A model generated the notes under the pieces. It did not search any database and was not told where the DNA came from. It worked only from the letters and a program-made list of their open reading frames with translations. A program made the translations under genes and the position numbers. This document shows, piece by piece, positions 1 through 5,567 of a stretch of 10,236 nucleotides of DNA (the stretch's first letter is position 1; each line of letters opens with the position of its first letter). The DNA comes from Solirubrobacteraceae bacterium (GTDB lineage: Bacteria > Actinomycetota > Thermoleophilia > Solirubrobacterales > Solirubrobacteraceae), in assembly GCA_030151725.1 (NCBI GenBank), contig JASLDD010000043.1:1-10236 (forward strand), in the 5' to 3' direction.

Positions 1-1
1 C

Positions 2-535
2 TACTCGGCCGTCGCAGTAGGCGTTGCCGCGCTGTATGGACCGCTCCACGGCGGCGCCAACGAGGCCGCCCTGCGGATGCTCAAACGGATCGAGTCCGTA
101 GAGAACATCCCTGCCTTCCTGGAGGGCGTCAAGGCTGGCAACGAGCGCCTGATGGGCTTCGGACACAGGGTCTACAAGAACTACGACCCCCGTGCCCGAA
201 TCATCCGCAAATACCTCGACGACGTCTTTGAGGTGCGCGGCAAGAGCCCCCTGCTCGATGTCGCCACCGAGCTCGAGAAGCGCGCCCTCGACGACGACTA
301 CTTCACCTCGCGCAAGCTCTACCCCAATGTCGACTTCTACTCCGGCCTCATCTACGAGGCGCTCGGCCTGCCCGTGGCCATGTTCCCCGTGATGTTCGCC
401 ATCGGGCGCACCAGCGGCTGGATCGCCCAGTGGAAGGAGATGGTCGAGGACTCAGAGCAGAAGATCGCACGGCCCCGCCAGATCTACACGGGCGACCGCG
501 ACCTCGACTACGTGCCCATCGAGCAGCGGAGTTGA
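2..535 (+). CDS. gltA: Citrate synthase, C-terminal part (5' end outside window)
   Basis: The product condenses oxaloacetate with acetyl-CoA to citrate, the entry step of the TCA cycle, in the cytosol. The frame is open from base 2 and gives 177 residues ending in TGA, about the last 40% of a usual 370-430 residue enzyme. Visible family motifs are PLHGGANE with the first active-site His (about fragment residue 16), GFGHRVYKNYDPRA with the second catalytic His, VDFYSG with the catalytic Asp, and the C-terminal run FAIGRTSGWIAQW followed by RPRQIYTG. All three catalytic residues are therefore present. The gene is complete at its 3' end and is followed by a 125-bp gap holding a stem-loop, then the convergent metallopeptidase gene. 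A 2-methylcitrate synthase paralogue cannot be fully excluded without the N-terminal part. Confidence 0.95.
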   Translation, partial: YSAVAVGVAALYGPLHGGANEAALRMLKRIESVENIPAFLEGVKAGNERLMGFGHRVYKNYDPRARIIRKYLDDVFEVRGKSPLLDVATELEKRALDDDYFTSRKLYPNVDFYSGLIYEALGLPVAMFPVMFAIGRTSGWIAQWKEMVEDSEQKIARPRQIYTGDRDLDYVPIEQRS

Positions 536-619
536 GCTAACACCATCAGGAGGGCTTTGCGGGGGCCATCGCTCGGGCAGACAGCCAGGCAGGCAGGTCG
601 GGTTATGTCTCCCTGCGAG

Positions 620-645
620 TGCTGTATAGCCATCGCTATACAGCA
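620..645. terminator. Perfect 11-bp stem-loop between two convergent genes, probable bidirectional terminator
   Basis: The left arm TGCTGTATAGC (620-630) and right arm GCTATACAGCA (635-645) pair perfectly around a CATC loop. It lies 84 bp after the citrate synthase stop and 15 bp after the stop of the minus-strand metallopeptidase. That position fits a terminator serving both genes. There is no U-tract on either side, so classical intrinsic termination is uncertain. The stem is also unusually AT-rich for this sequence, so a protein-binding palindrome is an alternative. Confidence 0.5.
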
Positions 646-660
646 GCCAGCCATTGAATA

Positions 661-1332
661 TCAGAGCACGAGCGTCGCGCCGTGGCGACTGAGCCACGCG
701 CGGTCATCGCGATAGCCGGGCCAGCGCTGCTCAACGAGCGCCCAAAAGCGCGGCGAGTGGTCGAGGATCTCGAGGTGGCAGACCTCGTGCCAGACCACAT
801 ATTCGAGTACGCGCTCGGGTGCCAAGAGCAGCCGCCAGTTGAAGCTCATGCGCCCGCTGGCCGAGCATGAAGCCCAGCGAGTGCGCTGCCCACGGATGTC
901 CAGGCCCGTGTACGTGCTTCCGGCGAGAGCCGTGGCGCGATCCAGGCGTGGCGCTATCTCGCTGCGGGCGGAGCGCCTGAAGAAACGCTCAAGCGCCAGA
1001 CGCGGATCATCCGCGGGCACCAGCAGCCGCTCGCCTTCACGATGCACTCGCGCGCGACCAGGCTCCGGGACGAGCTCCAGCGAGGTGCCTAGGTAGGGCA
1101 CCGTGCCGGCTCTCGCCGCAACCCTGGCAAGGGCCTCGCGCGCCTCGTCCAACCGGCGCTCTATCCACGGCCGCAACTCGCTTACGGCAACAGCAGCAGC
1201 CCGATCGGGTGCTCTGGCCGGCAGCACCACTTCGACACCACTGTGGGCATGCACATTGACGCGCACACGGCGGGCGCGGGCGGATCGGCGGACCACGTAG
1301 GGGATCTCGGGCGGCGCTGTGGGGGTTGACAT
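661..1332 (-). CDS. YgjP-like (DUF45) zinc metallopeptidase
   Basis: This is a predicted cytosolic zinc-dependent hydrolase of 223 residues, close to the usual YgjP-family length. The zinc site is clear: HEVCH (His182, Glu183, His186) followed by DHS with the likely third ligand His192 and the family pattern HSPRFWALV. Upstream are the conserved RWASC (152-156) and FNWRLLLAP (164-172) segments typical of this family, and near the C-terminus WPGYRDDRAWL. I chose ATG at 1332 (MSTPTAPPEIP) because family homology begins just after it. An in-frame ATG 120 bases further upstream would run back across the neighbouring divergent start and add an unconserved stretch. A TAGCCT box lies 8 nt before the chosen start. 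The physiological substrate of YgjP-like proteins is not well established. No signal peptide or membrane segment is visible. Confidence 0.88.
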   Translation of the reverse strand: MSTPTAPPEIPYVVRRSARARRVRVNVHAHSGVEVVLPARAPDRAAAVAVSELRPWIERRLDEAREALARVAARAGTVPYLGTSLELVPEPGRARVHREGERLLVPADDPRLALERFFRRSARSEIAPRLDRATALAGSTYTGLDIRGQRTRWASCSASGRMSFNWRLLLAPERVLEYVVWHEVCHLEILDHSPRFWALVEQRWPGYRDDRAWLSRHGATLVL

Positions 1333-1340
1333 CGCCCTGC

Positions 1341-1346
1341 AGGCTA
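1341..1346 (-). promoter_or_regulatory. Candidate -10 box (TAGCCT) for the metallopeptidase gene
   Basis: Read on the minus strand, TAGCCT matches the actinobacterial TANNNT pattern. It ends 8 nt before the ATG at 1332, so the transcript would be leaderless or nearly so. No convincing -35 box is seen. Confidence 0.35.
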
Positions 1347-1391
1347 CGCAAAGCACCGGCGTTCGCCGCGCCCCGCGCAGGTAGCGCCGGT

Positions 1392-1397
1392 CATAAT
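1392..1397 (+). promoter_or_regulatory. Candidate -10 box (CATAAT) for the small beta-rich protein gene
   Basis: CATAAT is one base from TATAAT and stands out in a GC-rich intergenic stretch. It ends 9 nt before the ATG at 1407, so transcription would start within a few bases of the start codon. No matching -35 box is visible at normal spacing. Confidence 0.35.
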
Positions 1398-1406
1398 GGG
1401 CCGAGG

Positions 1407-1685
1407 ATGACCAGATCCAAGGTGAGGCTGCCGCGCGATATGCGCGAGCCATACGAGGTCTACCTCAACGGCGTCCCCCAGAGCCTCGGCGTCGACTACA
1501 GCGTGCGCGAAGGCTCGCTGGTGTTCGAGCGTGAGCTGCGCAAGGACAACATCAGCGGCTGGCGTTGGCTACTGGGCGCCTGGGGCGTTGGCACCTACCG
1601 CCAGAACGACTCAGTGGATGTCCGCTACGAGGCAGCCGACGGCTCGCCGCGAGTGGCAGAGGGACTCGATATCGAGCCCGGGTAG
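1407..1685 (+). CDS. Small conserved-looking protein of unknown function, beta-rich
   Basis: This is a 92-residue protein that I cannot assign to a named family. The sequence begins MTRSKVRLPRDM and then has the run YEVYLNGVPQSLGVDYSV, an aromatic stretch GWRWLLGAWGVGTY (about 52-65) and a closing DSVDVRYEA strand. The pattern of a strand, 'LNG', 'GVDY', a strand and 'D-VDVRY' resembles the short beta-sandwich repeats found in many phage and surface proteins, but here it stands alone without signal peptide or repeats. ATG 1407 has no spaced SD sequence; ATG 1440 (MREPYEVYLNG) is an alternative start with a better-placed GGTGAGG upstream. The 3' end overlaps the antisense 3' end of metF by 61 bases. 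Codon bias looks like that of its neighbours, which supports a real gene. Confidence 0.72.
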   Translation: MTRSKVRLPRDMREPYEVYLNGVPQSLGVDYSVREGSLVFERELRKDNISGWRWLLGAWGVGTYRQNDSVDVRYEAADGSPRVAEGLDIEPG

Positions 1686-2569
1686 ACCGCCTTCTCCCAG
1701 GGCCTTGCCAGCTTCAGTGCGCTCACGATCGCGCGCGTGGCCGGCGAGCGGTTGAGCGTGTAGAAGTGGATCCCCGGCGCTCCCGCAGCCAGCAGCTCCG
1801 CACACTGCAGCGTGGCGTATGCCACGCCGAAGTCGAGCACCGCCTCCGCGTCGTCCTCGCGCGCGTGCAGCTCACGGTGCAGCTCCGGTGGGATCGCCGA
1901 GCCACACATCGCGGCCATGCGCTCAACCTGCCCCACCCGCGTGATCGGCATGATGCCGGGAATTATCGGGACCTCGATCCCGGCGCGGCGGGCGCGCTCG
2001 AGGAAGCGGAAGTAGACGCTGTTGTCAAAGAACAGCTGCGTAATCAAGAAGTCGACGCCCGCGCGCACCTTCTCCACGAGGTGCTCCAGATCGTCCTCAG
2101 GGCTCGTCGCGTGGATGTGCGTCTCCGGAAAGCACGCCGCACCGATCGCAAACGGGTAGTCCGCGGCGATCAGCTCGACGAGCTCCCGCGAGTACTCGAG
2201 GCCACCCTCCGTCTTCTGCCACACATCCTCGCCCGCGGGCGGATCGCCGCGTAGCGCCAGCACGTTGTCAATGCCCGCCTCGCGCATCTCCCGGAGGGTC
2301 TCGCGCAGCTCATCGGCAGTCGCTCCCACGCACGTGAAGTGGGCCATCGCCTCGAGCCCGTACTCCTCCCTGATTCGCTTGACGATCTCGATCGTCTTCT
2401 CTCTGGTGGAGCCGCCGGCCCCATACGTCACCGATACGAACGTCGGCTCGAGCGTCTTCAGCTCCGTCAGAGCCGCATACAGGTTGCGCTCGCCCGCGTC
2501 TGTCTTGGGAGGGAAGAACTCAAACGAGAAGCTGGGCGAGCCGGCGGCAAGGATCTCATCGATGCGCAT
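1625..2569 (-). CDS. metF: 5,10-methylenetetrahydrofolate reductase
   Basis: This flavoprotein reduces 5,10-methylene-THF to 5-methyl-THF, the methyl donor for methionine synthesis, in the cytosol as a TIM barrel. The 314-residue product starts with the family N-terminus FSFEFFPPK (catalytic Glu17), followed by FVSVTYGAGGS (44-54), AHFTCVG (76-82), NVLALRGDPP with the conserved Asp109, FLITQLFFD with Gln178, and PIIPGIMPI (201-209). The last 20 or so residues (from about 295, rich in Ser, Pro and Gly) go beyond the conserved domain and are exactly the part that overlaps the antisense small gene. ATG 2569 lies 7 bp after the stop of the upstream MBL gene with only a GAGG directly against the start, so translation is probably coupled to that gene. 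A TAATCT box spans the upstream stop codon. Confidence 0.95.
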   Translation of the reverse strand: MRIDEILAAGSPSFSFEFFPPKTDAGERNLYAALTELKTLEPTFVSVTYGAGGSTREKTIEIVKRIREEYGLEAMAHFTCVGATADELRETLREMREAGIDNVLALRGDPPAGEDVWQKTEGGLEYSRELVELIAADYPFAIGAACFPETHIHATSPEDDLEHLVEKVRAGVDFLITQLFFDNSVYFRFLERARRAGIEVPIIPGIMPITRVGQVERMAAMCGSAIPPELHRELHAREDDAEAVLDFGVAYATLQCAELLAAGAPGIHFYTLNRSPATRAIVSALKLARPWEKAVYPGSISSPSATRGEPSAAS

Positions 2570-2576
2570 CCTCAGA

Positions 2577-3569
2577 TTATGCAGTCCAACGCTCAGGATC
2601 GTCGGGGATGTGCTGGATCGCGCCGGTCGCGTTCAGATGGGTTAGGTAGCAGAGCGTCTGCGAGAGCAGCCAGTGCGTGTTCTGGCCCGAGAGCGCGTCC
2701 TTGAAGACCTCTGAGACAACCTCAAAGGCGGTCAGCTCTCGGCCCTCCAGCGCCGCCATCACCTGTCCGAGCTGTTCCTCAATGAGCTTACGGTTGCCAC
2801 GGATGTGAGCGTGGACATCGGTGAACGTACGGCCGTGTCCAGCGAGGCAGAGACGCGCTCCCAGCCGCTCGACCACATCGAGCGAACTCAAGAATTCTCC
2901 CACCGGATCCGGGGAGTAGCCGTAGTCGAAGTACAGCGATATGCGTCCAAGCAGATGGTCGCCTGAGATCAGCAGGCGCCGCTCCGGCTGGAACAGACAG
3001 ACGTGCGACGGTGCGTGACCGGGCGTCTCATAGGCGATCCACTCGCCCAGGTCGCTCATCACGGACACGCCCGACACAAGATCCCGAGCGGGTTCGATCG
3101 GACCCGCGATGCCCGTCGGCTGCGAGCCACGCCGGGCTGCATAGCGGCGCAGCGGCTCCTCGGGAACACCGCTCTGGCGGGCCACCTCTATGCGCCGCTC
3201 GAACAGCGCATCGGGGTCCTCGAGCATGCGCGTGAGGTTCACATGGTTGGGGTGCATCCAGATCTCACAGCCCGCTGCCTCGGCGATCGTGGGTGCCTCG
3301 CCGCAGTGATCGGAGTGCGCGTGCGTGCACACCACAAGGCTTGCGTTCTCTAGGCGCAGGTTGCACATGGCAAGCGCCCGCTCGAGGTGCGCCAGCGATT
3401 CTGGGCCATGCATGCCGGTGTCGAACAGCACGAAGCCATCCCCGGCGGCAACCGCCCAGGCGTTGCAGTGGGGAACGCCCGGCCACGGCAGCGGTAGCCG
3501 CAGCCGAAAGACCCCCGGCAGGACCCGCTCACCACGCCCCAGCTCCCGCCTGCTGATGACATCGGCCAC
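2577..3569 (-). CDS. MBL-fold metallo-hydrolase (LACTB2-like architecture), first gene of the metF operon
   Basis: This is a 330-residue cytosolic dinuclear-metal hydrolase of the metallo-beta-lactamase superfamily. The full metal site is visible: THAHSDH (His83, His85, Asp87, His88), His185 in TPGHAPSH, Asp204 in ISGDHLL and His245 in LAGHGR. Between about residues 110 and 165 there is an Arg/Glu-rich linker. The C-terminal 65 residues (EEQLGQVMAALEG, then a helix-rich segment ending LNATGAIQH) look like the small winged-helix-like lobe found after LACTB2-type MBL domains. The start is GTG 3569, because the family N-terminus (VLPGVFRLRLPLPWP) follows closely and no better ATG is in frame. 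The substrate is unknown; hydrolysis of a thioester, lactone or RNA is possible. It is followed after 7 bp by metF, which suggests but does not prove a link to one-carbon metabolism. Confidence 0.88.
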   Translation of the reverse strand: MADVISRRELGRGERVLPGVFRLRLPLPWPGVPHCNAWAVAAGDGFVLFDTGMHGPESLAHLERALAMCNLRLENASLVVCTHAHSDHCGEAPTIAEAAGCEIWMHPNHVNLTRMLEDPDALFERRIEVARQSGVPEEPLRRYAARRGSQPTGIAGPIEPARDLVSGVSVMSDLGEWIAYETPGHAPSHVCLFQPERRLLISGDHLLGRISLYFDYGYSPDPVGEFLSSLDVVERLGARLCLAGHGRTFTDVHAHIRGNRKLIEEQLGQVMAALEGRELTAFEVVSEVFKDALSGQNTHWLLSQTLCYLTHLNATGAIQHIPDDPERWTA

Positions 3570-3576
3570 GGGCCTG

Positions 3577-3587
3577 AGACTAGACTA
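3577..3587. promoter_or_regulatory. Overlapping bidirectional -10 boxes between the two divergent MBL operons
   Basis: Two overlapping minus-strand TAGTCT boxes (3582-3577 and 3587-3582) and one plus-strand TAGACT (3581-3586) lie in the same 11 bases of the 49-bp gap. The nearer minus-strand box ends 7 nt before GTG 3569, implying a leaderless mRNA. The plus-strand box would give a leader of about 26 nt containing a strong SD sequence. No clear -35 boxes are seen. Confidence 0.4.
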
Positions 3588-3605
3588 AGGGCCTTCAGCA
3601 GCGTA

Positions 3606-3612
3606 AAGGAGG
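3606..3612 (+). promoter_or_regulatory. Strong Shine-Dalgarno AAGGAGG
   Basis: AAGGAGG ends 6 nt before ATG 3619 and fixes the start of the SnoaL-MBL gene. It is one of only two strong SD sequences in the window. Confidence 0.85.
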
Positions 3613-3618
3613 CGGGCG

Positions 3619-4902
3619 ATGGCCGATCGTGAGAGCACGAGCGAGACGAGCGCCAAGGTGGCCGAGGTGGCCGCCAACATGCAGCAGCTCGCGACCACAC
3701 GCAAGCGCATCTCCGGCAACAAGGCCGAGGCGATCGCACGTCGCTACTTCGCGGCCATCGACGCCCGCGATCTCGACACAGCGGTTTCCATGTGGGCGCC
3801 CCAAGGACGCGAGAACGTGCGCGGACGTGTCGATGTGCTTGCACCAGACGGCGTGCGCGAGTTCATCGGCGAGCTGATCGGCGCCGTCCCCGACCTACGC
3901 ATGCAGGTCATCTCCACGACCTCCGAGCAGGACCGCTGCGCTGTGCAATGGCGCATGACCGGCACCTTCGCCGGCCCCAGCCACCTCGGCGGCATCGCGC
4001 CCACCGGCAGCCCGCTCCAATTGGAAGGCTTTGACCTGATCACCGTCCGCGATGGCCTGATCCAGAGCAACGATGCGTTCACCGACAGCATGACCTCCGC
4101 GCGGCAGCTCGGGCTGTTGCCGGCGCAGGACTCCCCCGCCGAAATGCGCATGCTCGGCGCCTTCAACGCCAAGACCAGGCTCACCGCCAACCTCGCCGCC
4201 GGAGCCGCCGAGCTGGTGGCCGAGGGCGTTTGGGTCGTCCAGGGCCAGCCGGGTCTCTGCAACGTCTACCTGATCGAGGACGAGGGCGGCGTGACGCTGT
4301 TCGACGCCGGCGCCCGCACCATGACCCGCGCGGTGGCGCGCGCCGGGGCAAAGCTCGGAGGGATCCGCCGGGTCGTGCTCGGCCACGGCCACACCGACCA
4401 CCGCGGCGTCGCGCCCGCGCTGGGCGTGCCCGTGCTGTGCCACCCCGACGAGGTGCAGGACGCGGAGGGCAGCGGCGGCTTTCGCTACTGGCCCAAGGGC
4501 TTGCAGGGCCTACCCACCCCGCAGCGCCAGATCCACAGGCTGATGCACCGCTACGCCTGGGACGGCGGCCCCGTGAAAATCGCCGACACGGTGCTCGAGG
4601 GCGATGAGATCGCGGGCTTCAAGGTAGTGCACCTCCCCGGTCATGCACCCGGACTGATCGCCCTTTGGCGCGAGTCAGACCGCCTGGCTCTGAGTACCGA
4701 CTGCTTCTACACGGTGGACATGTGGGGGCGTGGCTCGCCGCCGCGACTGCCCATGGCGCTCTACAACTTCAACACCGATCAAGCCCGTGCGAGCATCCGC
4801 AAGCTGGCTGCGCTCGAGCCGGCGGCGGCCTGGCCCGGACACGCAAAGCCCGTGACGGGGGACGTGCGCGGCCAGCTCGAACGGGCCGCGGACGCAAGCT
4901 GA
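3619..4902 (+). CDS. SnoaL-like domain fused to an MBL-fold hydrolase
   Basis: This 427-residue protein has two recognisable parts. Residues about 35-165 look like a SnoaL/NTF2-like alpha+beta barrel: an opening helix AEAIARRYFAAIDARDLDTA, then WAPQG, a PDLRMQVIS strand, VQWRMTGTFAG and the closing EGFDLITVRDGLI. Residues about 200-420 are a metallo-beta-lactamase domain with all metal ligands: GHGHTDH (His256, His258, Asp260, His261), His342 in LPGHAPG, Asp361 in STDCFY and His408 in WPGHAKP. The first 30 residues are polar and probably disordered; there is no signal peptide, so it should act in the cytosol. SnoaL-like domains bind or convert small hydrophobic compounds, so the fusion may bind a substrate and then hydrolyse it, but the substrate is unknown. 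It is divergent from another MBL gene and translationally linked to the next small gene. Confidence 0.85.
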   Translation: MADRESTSETSAKVAEVAANMQQLATTRKRISGNKAEAIARRYFAAIDARDLDTAVSMWAPQGRENVRGRVDVLAPDGVREFIGELIGAVPDLRMQVISTTSEQDRCAVQWRMTGTFAGPSHLGGIAPTGSPLQLEGFDLITVRDGLIQSNDAFTDSMTSARQLGLLPAQDSPAEMRMLGAFNAKTRLTANLAAGAAELVAEGVWVVQGQPGLCNVYLIEDEGGVTLFDAGARTMTRAVARAGAKLGGIRRVVLGHGHTDHRGVAPALGVPVLCHPDEVQDAEGSGGFRYWPKGLQGLPTPQRQIHRLMHRYAWDGGPVKIADTVLEGDEIAGFKVVHLPGHAPGLIALWRESDRLALSTDCFYTVDMWGRGSPPRLPMALYNFNTDQARASIRKLAALEPAAAWPGHAKPVTGDVRGQLERAADAS

Positions 4903-4904
4903 GC

Positions 4905-5267
4905 GTGGCCCGCCGCGACCGGCGCCAAGAGAAGCTGAAGGCGCCCAACAGCGACTACACAGACCCGCACGGCAACGTGCTGGTTCTGCGCGGCTCGCTC
5001 ACGCTGGGCGCGCGCCGCGACTACGCCGAGGCGCTCGCCGGCAGCGGAGCGCGGGCGGCGAGCACACAGGAGGACTCCTGGCAACGCGCGCTCGAGCTTC
5101 TGTTCGAGCGCTTGGCCGTCCGCTGGGTGATTGCCGGCGTGCCCATAGAGCGCCAGCGCGAGCTGCTGGGACGCCTGCGTGTGGCCTCCGCCGAGGAGCG
5201 CGCATGGGTGCGAGAAGCCCTGCGCGAACACTGCGCCGAGAACTTCCCCGACGTCAAAGCCCCCTGA
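4905..5267 (+). CDS. Small protein of unknown function, coupled to the SnoaL-MBL gene
   Basis: This is a 120-residue protein that I do not recognise. The start is GTG 4905, 2 bp after the TGA of the SnoaL-MBL gene, with no SD sequence, so translation most likely depends on termination of the upstream gene. The N-terminus is strongly basic (ARRDRRQEKLK), followed by the DYTDPHGNVLVLRGSLT segment (about 17-33) and then a mostly helical region with SWQRALELLFERLAVRWVIAG (about 59-79), ELLGRLRVASAEERAWVREAL and a final EHCAENFPDVKAP. The balanced charge pattern and normal codon use argue for a real gene. There is no transmembrane segment, signal peptide or catalytic motif. The close coupling suggests it works with, or in the same pathway as, the SnoaL-MBL enzyme, but this is inference. 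Confidence 0.7.
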   Translation: MARRDRRQEKLKAPNSDYTDPHGNVLVLRGSLTLGARRDYAEALAGSGARAASTQEDSWQRALELLFERLAVRWVIAGVPIERQRELLGRLRVASAEERAWVREALREHCAENFPDVKAP

Positions 5268-5274
5268 GCGCGGC

Positions 5275-5538
5275 CTACTCGGCAGTCAGCTCCAAGCGCG
5301 GTCCCTGCGCACCGTCGGCTGAGACGAATCTTGCCGTGGCGGGGCTGAGCACGAACGCGAGGACCTGCCCGCCAGCGCAGCCAACATCCAGCCGGCGGCC
5401 ATCTTCGTGAATCGCCAGCACCGTCCCATCCTCGAAGCTCCCGCCGAAGTGCGCGATGCGCGCCTTGGCACCGACTCGGGGCAGCGGTCGTGAGGGGCCG
5501 AGCACGATTTCGATGCTAGTAACCACCCAGGCACGCAT
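5275..5538 (-). CDS. Small protein of unknown function, possible SH3-like barrel
   Basis: This is an 87-residue protein with no family I can name. It is predicted to be almost all beta: VVTSIEIVLG, GAKARIAHFGG, DGTVLAIHEDGRRLDVGC, GQVLAFVLSPATARFVS and RLELTAE. The alternation 'G-A-I-A-F--G---D-TV--I-EDGR-L-V' is what small SH3/Tudor-like barrels look like. ATG 5538 has a GGAG 8 nt upstream (5550-5547), a reasonable SD. The gene fits tightly between its neighbours: its stop is 7 bp from that of the convergent 4905-5267 gene and its start is 29 bp from pyruvate kinase, which is divergent. Because it is short and unrecognised, a spurious ORF in a high-GC sequence remains possible, but without it this stretch would be the largest gene-free gap in the window. 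Confidence 0.6.
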   Translation of the reverse strand: MRAWVVTSIEIVLGPSRPLPRVGAKARIAHFGGSFEDGTVLAIHEDGRRLDVGCAGGQVLAFVLSPATARFVSADGAQGPRLELTAE

Positions 5539-5555
5539 GGCGCCCGCTCCGTCGC

Positions 5556-5561
5556 TACCGT
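5556..5561 (+). promoter_or_regulatory. Candidate -10 box (TACCGT) for leaderless pyruvate kinase mRNA
   Basis: TACCGT matches TANNNT and ends 6 nt before ATG 5568. There is no SD sequence before this start, although the protein N-terminus is certain. The mRNA would therefore begin at or next to the ATG. No -35 box is evident. Confidence 0.4.
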
Positions 5562-5567
5562 CAGACC

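Noticed and set aside
581..598. CAGG tandem repeats in the gap after citrate synthase
   Set aside because: Three short copies only; no longer unit or second locus in the window.
1333..1452. 40-residue N-terminal extension of the metallopeptidase
   Set aside because: It would overlap the divergent small gene and its promoter, and the added residues are not like the family.
1565..2254. Plus-strand open frame opposite metF
   Set aside because: It is antisense to the conserved core of metF, Arg/Leu-rich, and has no recognisable domain or SD sequence.
3895..4443. Minus-strand open frame inside the SnoaL-MBL gene
   Set aside because: It lies antisense to the junction of two recognisable domains, and its translation has the Gly/Ala/Val/His composition of an antisense artefact.
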